DNA of 64,000 nucleotides from Desulfonatronum thiosulfatophilum (GTDB lineage Bacteria; Desulfobacterota; Desulfovibrionia; Desulfovibrionales; Desulfonatronaceae), in contig NZ_FMXO01000010.1 in the NCBI RefSeq assembly GCF_900104215.1, positions 108,064 through 172,063 on the forward strand. The letters run 5' to 3'. Positions 8,770 through 16,404 of the stretch are shown in pieces. Within the stretch, counting starts at the first letter, position 1; the number at the start of each line of letters is the position of its first letter. Below the pieces are notes generated by a model. The model did not search any database and was not told the DNA's origin. It saw nothing but the letters and a program-made list of their open reading frames with translations. Made by a program: the position numbers and the translations under genes.

Positions 8770-9333
8770 CTAGCGTGACTTAAGATCACATGCCTGGACG
8801 ACTTCAGTGAGGGCCGAATAGACATCGGAAAAACGCAGCAAGCCGACGATGGCCTCGCCGTCCATCACAAACAAGGAGTTGTGACAGGTAGCGACAAAAA
8901 GATGGAGCGCGTTATCCATGCGTTCATCTATGCCCACCGCCTGATTTGGTTCCGGAGTATTCATGAAGCTTTCCACCTTGACTTCAGCGGCCTTGCGGCA
9001 CAAATCGTCCAGGGGCTCCTGCCAAAGCCGCAGATCTTCCTTCATGGACCGCACGACCTGTGGTACGCCGTAACGGAGATCGTCGGCTAAGCTGTCAATT
9101 TTGTCGTACTTGGGCTCCAACCCTCGCATCACGTCCATGGGCGTCACCTTGCCCAGAATGTTACTGGTCCTGTCCTCCACCAGAAGAATTCTTTGCCTGA
9201 TCCGGCCGGCGGTAAATTCCTCGTTGGCTTTTTGCAGGGCAATCATGGCCTCATGAAAAAAAGCTTGTGAAGATATCCGTGGAAAATCAGCCACGGGTCG
9301 CATCAGTTTCCGAACAGTCAAATATGAATCCAC
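8770..9333 (-). CDS. CBS-domain protein, copy B
   Basis: Protein of 187 residues with two CBS halves (VRKLMRPVADFPRISSQAFF ... ILGKVTPMDVMRGLEPKYDK; AVGIDERMDNALHLFVAT ... LFVMDGEAIVGLLRFSDVYS), a paralogue of the gene at 6101. An ATG lies at 9351, but AGGAGG at about 9344-9339 sits at the right distance for the GTG at 9333, and the other copy also begins at GTG-GAT, so 9333 is preferred. It probably modulates the permease downstream in response to a nucleotide. It begins about 54 bp after the stop of the degenerate receiver gene and may share its sigma-54 promoter. Confidence 0.84.
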   Translation of the reverse strand: MDSYLTVRKLMRPVADFPRISSQAFFHEAMIALQKANEEFTAGRIRQRILLVEDRTSNILGKVTPMDVMRGLEPKYDKIDSLADDLRYGVPQVVRSMKEDLRLWQEPLDDLCRKAAEVKVESFMNTPEPNQAVGIDERMDNALHLFVATCHNSLFVMDGEAIVGLLRFSDVYSALTEVVQACDLKSR

Positions 9334-9386
9334 AGATGCCTCCTGTTGCATTCCGGTTTTTGCATTCCGAAATGGTTAGATTGTTG

Positions 9387-9746
9387 TCACTTATGAGCTA
9401 TTGCCTGTCTGATTTTCGAACAGAGCAGGTCAACGTCACAGGGGACGAGAACATCATCAAATGAGCCAATCTTCATCCCGTCGATGGAATATTGCAGGCA
9501 ATCCGGGTTGGTCATCAGGATGACCTTGGTCTTCGGGCTGACATCGAGAATCAGTCGCAGCATCTCGAGGCCTTCCCTCCGCAACCCGTCCAGGCCCAGA
9601 AGAGCAACGTCGATTTGCTCCTCGTTAAGCAACTGAATCAGTTCCTGCCGATCTTCAGCAATACAGACATTGAAGCAGCGTTGCCGCAGGTGGTGGACCA
9701 GGTTGTCGCGAAAGAGATGATCAGGCTCAACGACCAATAGGCGCAT
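9387..9746 (-). CDS. Degenerate response-regulator receiver (pseudo-receiver)
   Basis: Single receiver-like domain of 119 residues with no output domain. The beta-1 strand MRLLVVEPDHLFRDNL keeps acidic residues E7 and D9, and T79 (ILMTN) is kept. The phospho-acceptor Asp is replaced by G51 (DVALLGLDGL where DVVLLDIxMP is usual), and the conserved beta-5 Lys is V101 (FDDVLVPCD instead of FDYLVKPCD). It should therefore not take part in normal phosphotransfer and may work by protein interaction. The frame is open upstream to 9827, but MRLLVVEP at 9746, preceded by GGAG, is the family-like start. A sigma-54 promoter lies 64 bp upstream. Confidence 0.82.
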   Translation of the reverse strand: MRLLVVEPDHLFRDNLVHHLRQRCFNVCIAEDRQELIQLLNEEQIDVALLGLDGLRREGLEMLRLILDVSPKTKVILMTNPDCLQYSIDGMKIGSFDDVLVPCDVDLLCSKIRQAIAHK

Positions 9747-9809
9747 GGATGCTCCACTCCAGGGACAAGAAGTTGCGCAAAAGTGCACTTGCCCGGATAT
9801 ATGAGCCAT

Positions 9810-9827
9810 AGGCAATTCATGTGCCAA
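9810..9827 (-). promoter_or_regulatory. Sigma-54 (-24/-12) promoter
   Basis: The minus strand reads TTGGCACATGAATTGCCT. The GG and GC doublets are separated by 10 bases, matching the consensus TTGGCACG-N4-TTGCT closely. It faces the pseudo-receiver gene, whose start is 64 bp away, and possibly the CBS-SLC13 genes beyond. A sigma-54 activator is encoded at 12188. Confidence 0.78.
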
Positions 9828-9878
9828 ATGTAACGATTAATTAAAACAGATAGTTGTGGATTGTGGTAGGCGTGAAGA

Positions 9879-9926
9879 ATTCATTTTGAAACAAAATGAA
9901 TCAAATTTTGCGTTTCAATTTGAAAC
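9879..9926 (-). promoter_or_regulatory. Two dyads upstream of the sigma-54 promoter (candidate enhancer sites)
   Basis: A perfect palindrome with 10-bp arms (ATTCATTTTG / CAAAATGAAT, 9879-9901) is followed by a near-perfect one (GTTTCAATTTGAAAC, 9912-9926). Both contain GTTTCA or TGAAAC half-sites and lie 52-116 bp upstream of the sigma-54 promoter, the usual place for activator binding. Confidence 0.6.
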
Positions 9927-9961
9927 ACAATGAGGCGGGTAGTTCACAGGTGAAGGGGATG

Positions 9962-10333
9962 CTAAACGGGGCGCTGGATGTCCCCGGAGGAGAGGCGCGA
10001 ATCGGCGAAGCGCCGCAGCGCCCAATGATAATCGCCGATGACCGAATCGATGATTTTAATATGCTTCCAGGTCAGATAGTCGTAGTATTCTTGTTCTATG
10101 CCGCCGCAGATCATGACGGTGATTTTCTCCGTTAGAAGCAATCGGCATAGATTTTCAGCGGATGACTGCGGCAAAACGAGTGTTCTTTCATTGGAGATTG
10201 CGCCATCAGCGGATACCTCGGCGAGAAAAAGGCCTAATGCGAGGTCGAATCGGGGAGCGACGTCATCCTCGTGCAGGACGATCAGTATCTTTCCGCTGGA
10301 AGAAGGCGTTATTTGATGATCTGTTTTTTTCAT
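9962..10333 (-). CDS. NifX/NifB-associated-type (dinitrogenase Fe-Mo cofactor fold) protein
   Basis: Protein of 123 residues with the small RNase H-like fold of the NifX/NafY/MTH1175 group. A first strand ILIVLHEDDVAPRFDLALGL (compare IAIPxxxxxVxxHFG) is followed by SAENLCRLLLTEKITVMICGGIEQEYYDYLTWKHIKIIDSVIGD, where ICGGI is the typical central motif. No nitrogenase genes are nearby. Members outside nif clusters bind metal clusters or act as regulators, so a sensor role beside the two-component genes is possible. Start ATG at 10333 has a weak AGG upstream. Confidence 0.75.
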   Translation of the reverse strand: MKKTDHQITPSSSGKILIVLHEDDVAPRFDLALGLFLAEVSADGAISNERTLVLPQSSAENLCRLLLTEKITVMICGGIEQEYYDYLTWKHIKIIDSVIGDYHWALRRFADSRLSSGDIQRPV

Positions 10334-10501
10334 TTACTGCCTGAGAAGCAACCTTAGTTGCTTTCTGGGGATTGGATTATCCGTGAGTAGCATGAAACAG
10401 AGATAATCCGTCTTATCGAGCAGAGCTTGGTCAGGTACGCCAACCTCGCTCTGCCCGTTGTCCCTAGAATGCTCTACACCGATAATGTCGGCGTACGTCA
10501 A

Positions 10502-10933
10502 TCAACCTCGACGCGATGTGATTTCCCTGGCTTCGGCCTCGCGAATTTTTTCTTCACGGTCGCGTTTTATTTTTTCCGCTTGTTTGACTTTCTCCACCAG
10601 ATCTTCGATTTCCGCGGGCTTCATCAGATAATCGAAGGCCCCAAGCTTCATGCCGTCGATGGCTGATTCGACGGTGGCATGGGCCGTGAGCATGATGACC
10701 TCGATCAGGGGGAAACGGTTCTTGATTTCCTTCAGTGTCGCGATTCCGTCCATGCCTGGCATTTTCACGTCCAGAACGACAATGTCAATGTCGTGATGCT
10801 GGTCAAGTTGGTCCAGAGCCTCTTGACCGCTGTTGGCCGTAAAAATTTCAAAATCGCGTTTGGAGAGACGTTTGACCATTGTCTCGATGAATGGGACTTC
10901 GTCGTCGACAAGAAGAACTTTTGCCAGTGACAT
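10502..10933 (-). CDS. Single-domain response regulator
   Basis: Intact receiver of 143 residues: acidic pocket D10-D11, phospho-acceptor D55 in VVLDVKMPGMDG, the TAHA switch region and FDYLMKPAE with the conserved Lys. After the receiver comes a charged coiled-coil-like tail (EKVKQAEKIKRDREEKIREA) and no DNA-binding domain. The ATG at 10933 follows GGAGG; an earlier in-frame ATG at 10990 falls in the hairpin region. It lies downstream of the histidine kinase gene on the same strand and is its probable phosphorylation partner. Confidence 0.92.
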   Translation of the reverse strand: MSLAKVLLVDDEVPFIETMVKRLSKRDFEIFTANSGQEALDQLDQHHDIDIVVLDVKMPGMDGIATLKEIKNRFPLIEVIMLTAHATVESAIDGMKLGAFDYLMKPAEIEDLVEKVKQAEKIKRDREEKIREAEAREITSRRG

Positions 10934-10990
10934 ATCAGCCTCCGGGTTGATGTTTGATATCATAAGATATTTGCATAGGGCCATAGTCAA

Positions 10991-11009
10991 TTACCCCCTA
11001 AAGGGGTAA
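10991..11009 (-). other. Small hairpin between histidine kinase and response regulator genes
   Basis: TTACCCC (10991-10997) pairs with GGGGTAA (11003-11009) around a 5-base loop in the 132-bp gap between the kinase stop and the regulator start. No T tract follows, so it may set relative expression rather than terminate. Confidence 0.4.
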
Positions 11010-11065
11010 ATAAATGGGTGAACCTGCATGTTCTTCGGGCAACGTCCTTTGCATGCGTCACCTGC

Positions 11066-12079
11066 TCAAGACAAATTCTGCTTTTGTTCGACATTGGTCA
11101 AGGGCAGGCGGACGACGAAGAGGGAGCCGGCGTCGACTTGGCTTATTACCTTAATTTCGCCGCCCATGTTGTTGATGATGGTGTAGCAGATGGACAATCC
11201 GAGGCCTGTTCCCTTGCCGACGGCCTTCGTCGTAAAAAAAGGGTCGAAAATGCGGGAGAGGTTGGCCTTGGGGATGCCCACGCCGGTATCCGCGAAATGT
11301 ACCTCGGCGATGTTGTTAATCTGGCTGGAGGTTGAGGTTATGGTAAGGATTCCGCCTTTCTCCTCCATGGCGTCAAGAGCGTTGTTGATCAGGTTGAGGC
11401 AAACTTGTTGCATTTCCGAGGTTGAGGCGGGTATGGCCGGGAGGTTCTGGTCAAGGTTCAGTTCAATCCGGCAATTGGCGTAGAGAGCTCTTTTTTCGGA
11501 CAACGCAGACACTTCTTCAATCAAGGAATTCAAATGAACGTCTTCCACCCGCAAATTCGATTTACGGGCAAAGCTGAGCATCTTGTGGGTAATGTCCCGG
11601 CAGCGGGAGCCCTGGTTGCGGATCTGGGCCAAGGCACGGAGCAATTCCTCGAAATTTGAGGATTTCGCCAGTTCTTTGTCTTCCTGGAGCAGATCCTCCA
11701 TCCAGCCGGCTTCCTCGACCATGATGGCAACGGGGTTGTTGATCTCATGAGCGATGCCCGCGGCCATCTCGCCAATGGAAGCCATTTTTCCCGTCTCGAT
11801 GACTTGCTCGTTGATGTTCTGCATGGCCAGGAGGTCGCGCAGGTGCTCCCCGGCCAGTGCTCTGTGCAGCAAGAATGCCGCTGTTCCAATTCCCGCGAAC
11901 CCCAGAGTGACCAGTCCGGCCATGAGGATGTGCGGCGAGATTCCGCCATACGTCGTCACGGATTCACTGGAGCCCAGGGATAGCCAGAAAAGCGCCATGG
12001 CACCTAAGTAGGACAACAATACAAGACCTAGGGAGACGAACAAGGTTGTGTTGCTGTGCCGTGACGGTTGGGCGGACAT
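11066..12079 (-). CDS. Membrane-bound sensor histidine kinase (NtrB/HisKA type)
   Basis: Sensor kinase of 337 residues. Two membrane helices near the N-terminus ([20 protein letters not shown] and [20 protein letters not shown]) flank only a very short outer loop, so the signal is probably intramembrane or cytoplasmic. The transmitter has the H-box [11 protein letters not shown]-box [11 protein letters not shown]1 [10 protein letters not shown]-box IFDPFFTTK and G2 [10 protein letters not shown]. An earlier ATG exists at 12121, but ATG 12079 follows AGGA and starts the family-like sequence [10 protein letters not shown]. The divergent sigma-54 activator starts about 110 bp away; the response regulator lies downstream. 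Confidence 0.92.
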   Translation of the reverse strand: MSAQPSRHSNTTLFVSLGLVLLSYLGAMALFWLSLGSSESVTTYGGISPHILMAGLVTLGFAGIGTAAFLLHRALAGEHLRDLLAMQNINEQVIETGKMASIGEMAAGIAHEINNPVAIMVEEAGWMEDLLQEDKELAKSSNFEELLRALAQIRNQGSRCRDITHKMLSFARKSNLRVEDVHLNSLIEEVSALSEKRALYANCRIELNLDQNLPAIPASTSEMQQVCLNLINNALDAMEEKGGILTITSTSSQINNIAEVHFADTGVGIPKANLSRIFDPFFTTKAVGKGTGLGLSICYTIINNMGGEIKVISQVDAGSLFVVRLPLTNVEQKQNLS

Positions 12080-12187
12080 GAATATTTCCTGGTAATATTT
12101 TTCTTGCAGGCAAGGTATCATTGCTTTTATCCTTGAGTGGTTGTTTATTCAAGTGTCTACATGCTGAACTTATAATGGAGTGCTGTC

Positions 12188-13624
12188 TTGTCGGAAGTTC
12201 ATGGACTGTTTTCAAGTGCTGTTTCGTTTCAGAAAATTTTGGATGAAATTCCCATGGGCGCCATGCTGCTGGACTCGGACCGGAGGATTGTCGCCGTGAA
12301 CCGGGCCCTGGAAGCCATGACCGGATTTGTCCGCGGGGATGCGTGCGGGATTCGTTGCGCGAACATTTTACGCAATGCCGTCTGTATCGAAAATTGTCCG
12401 GTGGAGAAGGGTCATTTCGACCTGGAATCGGAACCATGCTGCCTGGACGGCAACATCATCAACAGGGATCGACAGAAGGTGCCGGTGCGGATCACCGTGG
12501 CGCCGGTGACGGATGTGCAGGGAGCTTGTTGCGGCTATTTGGAAACAGTGGAAAATCTGCAGCAGGTCGAAGGGTGGGCCTGGAAAGCCGAGAATGCTTA
12601 CCGTTTTGGACATCTCATTGGCAACAGCCCGCAAATGTCCAAAATATTTCAGGCCATGCCCATGATCGGGCTGACCGATTCGACTGTCTTGATTACCGGC
12701 GAAACGGGAACCGGGAAGGATATTATCGCCGAGGCGATCCATTTGGCCTCGGATCGTTCCAAAGGGCCGTTCATCAAGGTCAATTGTGGAGCATTGCCGG
12801 AAACGCTTTTGGAATCCGAACTGTTCGGCCACCAGAAAGGCGCTTTTACTGGAGCTGGAGAAAACAAGCCCGGTCGGTTCAAGCTGGCGCACAACGGCAC
12901 CTTGTTCCTTACGGAAATCGGCGATCTGCCCCTGGGGCTGCAAACCAAGCTGCTGATGTTTCTGGACGACAAGACCGTCTTCCCCCTGGGCAGCACTCAG
13001 GGGATCAAGGTCAACGTGCGGGTCATTGCCGCCACCTTGCGCGATCTGGAAACCATGGTTCAGGTTGGACAGTTTCGCAGCGATCTGCTTTTCCGGCTGA
13101 ACGTGATCCGCATCCACCTCCCGCCATTGCGGGACAGGACAGGAGACGTCCTTCTTCTGCTGGATCAACTGCTGCGCACACTCTCGGAGCATGCCCACAA
13201 GAAAATCACAGGCTATTCCCCTGAAGCCCTGGAGCTTCTGCTGGAATACAGCTATCCCGGCAACGTTCGGGAACTGAAGAATATTGTTGAATATGCCGTA
13301 ACATTTTGCGGAGCCGGAAAGGTGCAGCTTGCGCACCTGCCGGACTATCTGCGCCTGGAGCATGCTCGCGGTATAGGTAACACATCATCGCCTCTTCAGG
13401 AGTTTACGCCCGCTAAACAGGCTGAAAATCCGGAACGAGTCCTCCCGCATATTGTCTCAGAGGTCCCCTTGTCTTCCGGGACGACCTGGAAGGACATGGA
13501 GAAGCAGATGATTTTGGACGCCTTGAAGCAGGCCAAGGGCAAGCGCAGTCAGGCCGCGGACGCCTTGGGCTGGGGAAGAAGCACGTTGTGGCGCAAGATG
13601 AAGGCCCTTGGGTTGGACACATAA
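12188..13624 (+). CDS. Sigma-54-dependent transcriptional activator, PAS-AAA-Fis
   Basis: Enhancer-binding protein of 478 residues. PAS domain at about 12-125 contains a Cys cluster (CGIRC, CIENCP, CC), suggesting a redox or metal sensor. The AAA+ domain (about 140-370) has Walker A GETGTGKD (171-178), GAFTGA (218-223) and the FRSDLLFRLNV arginine-finger region. The C-terminus is a Fis-type helix-turn-helix (AADALGWGRSTLWRKMKALG). Two catalytic positions deviate: the Walker B Asp is T242 (GTLFLTEIGDLP) and the sensor-I AATN is AATL (L284). Start is a TTG at 12188 with GGAG upstream. It is the likely activator of the sigma-54 promoter at 9810. Confidence 0.92.
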   Translation: MSEVHGLFSSAVSFQKILDEIPMGAMLLDSDRRIVAVNRALEAMTGFVRGDACGIRCANILRNAVCIENCPVEKGHFDLESEPCCLDGNIINRDRQKVPVRITVAPVTDVQGACCGYLETVENLQQVEGWAWKAENAYRFGHLIGNSPQMSKIFQAMPMIGLTDSTVLITGETGTGKDIIAEAIHLASDRSKGPFIKVNCGALPETLLESELFGHQKGAFTGAGENKPGRFKLAHNGTLFLTEIGDLPLGLQTKLLMFLDDKTVFPLGSTQGIKVNVRVIAATLRDLETMVQVGQFRSDLLFRLNVIRIHLPPLRDRTGDVLLLLDQLLRTLSEHAHKKITGYSPEALELLLEYSYPGNVRELKNIVEYAVTFCGAGKVQLAHLPDYLRLEHARGIGNTSSPLQEFTPAKQAENPERVLPHIVSEVPLSSGTTWKDMEKQMILDALKQAKGKRSQAADALGWGRSTLWRKMKALGLDT

Positions 13625-13680
13625 GTCTATGTTCGGGACTCGTATATGCAGGCTTTAAGATTGCATTTAAAGGGGGCGAA

Positions 13681-14082
13681 GTGGCGGAGAAGATGAGGAT
13701 TCTGTTTGTCGATGATGAAGTCGCGTATTTGTCGACCATCATCAAGCGCCTGAAGAGCAGGGGATACCAGGTTCATGGGGCCGCAAGCGGTGCCGAGGCT
13801 TTGGAATATTTGCATCTGCATGACGTGGACGTGGTTGTCATGGATGTGAAAATGCCCGGCATGGACGGATTGAGCGTACTGCGGGAGATGAAACGGAGTT
13901 GGCCTCTGATGGAGGTCATCATGCTCACGGGACATGCCTCGGTCGAATCAGGCATTCAGGGCATGGAAATGGGCGCCTTCGACTACGTGATGAAGCCAGC
14001 CCGCTTGGAAGAACTGCTGCAGAAGCTGCAACAGGCGTACGAACGCCGCTCCTTGGCAATCGCACAATCCGTGGCATTGTGA
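13681..14082 (+). CDS. Single-domain response regulator
   Basis: Receiver of 133 residues with all key residues: D11-D12, D55 in VVVMDVKMPGMDG, the TGHA switch and FDYVMKPAR. No output domain is present. Sequence around the active site (MPGMDGLSVLREMK, MEMGAFDYVMKPA) resembles the regulator at 10502, so the two may share a kinase. The GTG at 13681 follows AAAGGGGG; an ATG at 13693 is the alternative start. It lies 56 bp after the sigma-54 activator gene, in the same direction, and is followed by a terminator, so the two probably form one transcript. Confidence 0.9.
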   Translation: MAEKMRILFVDDEVAYLSTIIKRLKSRGYQVHGAASGAEALEYLHLHDVDVVVMDVKMPGMDGLSVLREMKRSWPLMEVIMLTGHASVESGIQGMEMGAFDYVMKPARLEELLQKLQQAYERRSLAIAQSVAL

Positions 14083-14142
14083 ACGTTTCGCCAATCCGGC
14101 TCGCGTTCTCATGAACTTGTGGTTCTCTTTATGAAAAGAACA

Positions 14143-14180
14143 AAGCCGGCCTCGCCATTTAGTAGAGGCCGGCTTTTGCG
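14143..14180 (+). terminator. Rho-independent terminator (possibly bidirectional)
   Basis: AAGCCGGCCTC (14143-14153) pairs with GAGGCCGGCTT (14165-14175) and is followed by TTT. It lies between the convergent response-regulator and DsrC-like genes. Confidence 0.8.
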
Positions 14181-14239
14181 TTGAGCGGCTCAGGCATTCA
14201 AATTCCAATTGAGCCTTTGGTTCCCGGAGGAATCAACGG

Positions 14240-14602
14240 TTATTGCATTGAGATAAGCCGATAGAATTCGTGATTGCGGTCGTCCGCCTCGGAGACGACA
14301 TTTTCAGGCTTTGGAAGGCCGGCGGCTTTCCATGCCAACAACGGATCCAGAAATTCCTCTCGAACGCATTCCTTGGGCTGGTTCAATTTCTTGCAGACAG
14401 CATGAAGAATCGGGAAGGAATTGAATTTCTTGTAATGCTCACGCATGAACTGGAGTATGGACAGGGTCTGCTCGTTGAGCTCCGGCCCGTTGTGATGCTT
14501 GAGAATCGCCCGAGCGACATCCTCGTTCCAGCACTCCGGGTCCAGCAAAAAACCATCCTGATCCACTTCACAACTTTTTCCACCAAAATCAAGCTGGGTC
14601 AT
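14240..14602 (-). CDS. DsrC-like protein lacking both redox cysteines (RspA-type)
   Basis: DsrC/TusE-fold protein of 120 residues with the family features WNEDVARAILKHHNGPELNE and AGLPKP. True DsrC ends ACKxAGLPKPTGCV, with two redox cysteines that carry the sulfur released by DsrAB. Here the first is W91 (AWKAAGLPKP), the second is V102, and a further 17-residue tail follows. It therefore cannot form the DsrC trisulfide. Cys-less homologues have been called RspA and are thought to be regulatory; that name is from memory. The ATG at 14602 follows AAGGAG. Its place beside two-component and sigma-54 genes fits a sulfur-sensing role. Confidence 0.85.
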   Translation of the reverse strand: MTQLDFGGKSCEVDQDGFLLDPECWNEDVARAILKHHNGPELNEQTLSILQFMREHYKKFNSFPILHAVCKKLNQPKECVREEFLDPLLAWKAAGLPKPENVVSEADDRNHEFYRLISMQ

Positions 14603-14688
14603 ACGCGTCTCCTTGTCGTCTTCATGTTGGTTGGCTTTCTTCCTATACTTAATAGAAGATTAAAACCAGGTGAAAAGGCGTCAAGCGG

Positions 14689-14845
14689 GTAACTGCTCAG
14701 TAAATTGCGGCAAGCATTCCTGGATGCCCGCCTCCGCGAGCATGACGTGCCTGGTAAAGCGTTCTCGTTGAAGTCATTCCCGCGAAGGCGGGAATCCAGT
14801 TGCAAGTTAAGTCGCTGGTTATGCCTGAGCTTTTGAGCAATTATT
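14689..14845. repeat. Hairpin element of about 155 bp containing an inverted pair of palindromic units
   Basis: Between the DsrC-like gene and the helicase gene. A roughly 27-bp REP-type unit appears at 14773-14799 (GTCATTCCCGCGAAGGCGGG, then AATCCAG) and in inverted orientation, diverged, at 14720-14746. The outer ends GTAACTGCTCAGTA (14689-14702) and TTTTGAGCAATTA resemble each other in inverted orientation. Related units occur at 19.7 and 46.7 kb. Likely a non-autonomous REPIN/MITE-type element. Confidence 0.65.
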
Positions 14846-14877
14846 TAAGCGGGATTATGTTTTGATTGGCATGCGCG

Positions 14878-16404
14878 TCAAACATCTCCGGTTGACGAAT
14901 CTCCCTGATCATCTTTTTTCGGTTTGCGGCGGCGGCGTTTTTTCTTTGGTTGTGATTCCGTTGTCGAAGTCTCGGCGGACATTGCCGTTGCTTTTGGGGC
15001 CGGTTTTTCCTCCGGCTTGGGCGGGGGGACATTCATGGTCTGCTGGTAGAGTTCGTCAAGGAGGATGGCCAGCAGGGCGGAGGTGTCCTCGTTATGTGCA
15101 AACCTGGGAATGGTCGGAACAAACCGCGCGGTACGCTCCTTCTGCGCCAGGGTCATGGTGCGGCGCTTGTTTTCCAGCATCACGGTGATGCGGTCCTCGA
15201 GAACCGCGGTGACGTCTTCCTCTTCCGGCGTCTTGCGCTCCAGCATGTTGATGTTGAACCGGGCGGCGATGCGACCCAGCTCGATTTTTTCCATGATGTC
15301 CACCAGGGTGATGACCCGGCCCGTGGCTCCGGCCCGGCCGGTGCGCCCGGCGCGATGGATATAGGATTCCGGGTCCTCCGGCGCCTCGTACAGGAAGACA
15401 TGGGACAGGCCCGGGATGTCAATGCCCCGTCCGGCCACGTCCGTGGCCACCAGGAAACGCAGCTTTCCGCCGCGGATGCGGGCCAGCACACGTTCACGTT
15501 GAACCTGGGAAAGATTGGAGGAGATGTCCTCGGCGTCGAAACCGTATTGCTTCAGGATTGCCGCAACGTATTCCACATTGTTCTTGGTATTGCAAAAAAT
15601 GATGGCGGAACTCGGGTTTTCCATCTCCAAAAGGCGGATCAGGACCCGGTCGCGGCTCATGCGGGGAACGACGCAGTAAACATGCTCGATTTCCGCGATA
15701 TGGACCTGGTCCCCGGAGAGGCCAAGAAAAATCGGTTTGTTCAGGAACTCCTCGCCCAGGCGAATCACGCTCTCCGGATACGTGGCAGAGAACATGAAGG
15801 CGGCGTAGCCGCCACGCGGCAGGTAGCGCTGCAGTTCGCGCATGTCCGGGTAGAAGCCCACGGAAAGCATCCGGTCGGCCTCATCGAAGATGAGCACCCG
15901 GATATGGTCAAGGTTCAGGTTGCGACTGAGGAGATGGTCCAGGATTCGGCCCGGCGTGCCGACCACAAGGTGCGCGCCCTGGCGAAAAGCGTCGATCTGG
16001 GATTGGTAGCCGGTGCCGCCATAAACCGGAACCACGTTCAATCCCGTATCTCCCGCCAAGACACTGGCTTCCTCGCTGACCTGGCGGGCCAGTTCACGGG
16101 TTGGAACCAGAACCAGAGCCTGGCATTCGGCCTTCTTTGGATCAATTCGTTCCAGCAGGGGCAGGATGAAAGCTCCGGTCTTGCCGCTTCCGGTGCGGGC
16201 CTGGGCCATGATGTCCCGGCCGGCAAGCACATGGGGAATGGCTTTTTTCTGGACCGGGGTCAGCTCGGACCAGCCGGCCCGGGCGCAGGCCTGCCGCAGG
16301 ACTTCAGGCAGCTCGCCCAGAGTTGTTTCAGGGTGCAAGTCATCATCCGGGACAGGGGCCTCTGGTTGTTCCTGGAGCGGATGGTCAATATTTTCGTCAG
16401 TCAA
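14878..16404 (-). CDS. DEAD-box RNA helicase
   Basis: ATP-dependent RNA helicase of 508 residues with all motifs in order: Q-motif region (GWSELTPVQKKAIPHVL), motif I ARTGSGKT, Ia PTRELA, Ib TPGR, motif II DEAD, motif III SAT, then IFCNTKNNVEYVA, motif V ATDVAGRGIDIP and motif VI HRAGRTGRAG. The C-terminal 60 residues are low complexity and basic (PKKKRRRRKPKK), a probable RNA-binding tail as in RhlE/CsdA proteins. The frame begins at an ATG at 16434, but AAGGAG lies 6 bases before the TTG at 16404, the preferred start. Role: RNA remodelling, ribosome assembly or mRNA decay. Confidence 0.94.
   Translation of the reverse strand: MTDENIDHPLQEQPEAPVPDDDLHPETTLGELPEVLRQACARAGWSELTPVQKKAIPHVLAGRDIMAQARTGSGKTGAFILPLLERIDPKKAECQALVLVPTRELARQVSEEASVLAGDTGLNVVPVYGGTGYQSQIDAFRQGAHLVVGTPGRILDHLLSRNLNLDHIRVLIFDEADRMLSVGFYPDMRELQRYLPRGGYAAFMFSATYPESVIRLGEEFLNKPIFLGLSGDQVHIAEIEHVYCVVPRMSRDRVLIRLLEMENPSSAIIFCNTKNNVEYVAAILKQYGFDAEDISSNLSQVQRERVLARIRGGKLRFLVATDVAGRGIDIPGLSHVFLYEAPEDPESYIHRAGRTGRAGATGRVITLVDIMEKIELGRIAARFNINMLERKTPEEEDVTAVLEDRITVMLENKRRTMTLAQKERTARFVPTIPRFAHNEDTSALLAILLDELYQQTMNVPPPKPEEKPAPKATAMSAETSTTESQPKKKRRRRKPKKDDQGDSSTGDV

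Noticed and set aside
9962..10333. Nitrogen fixation locus suggested by a NifX-like protein
   Set aside because: No nifHDK, nifE, nifN or nifB in the window; this fold is common in non-nif contexts.
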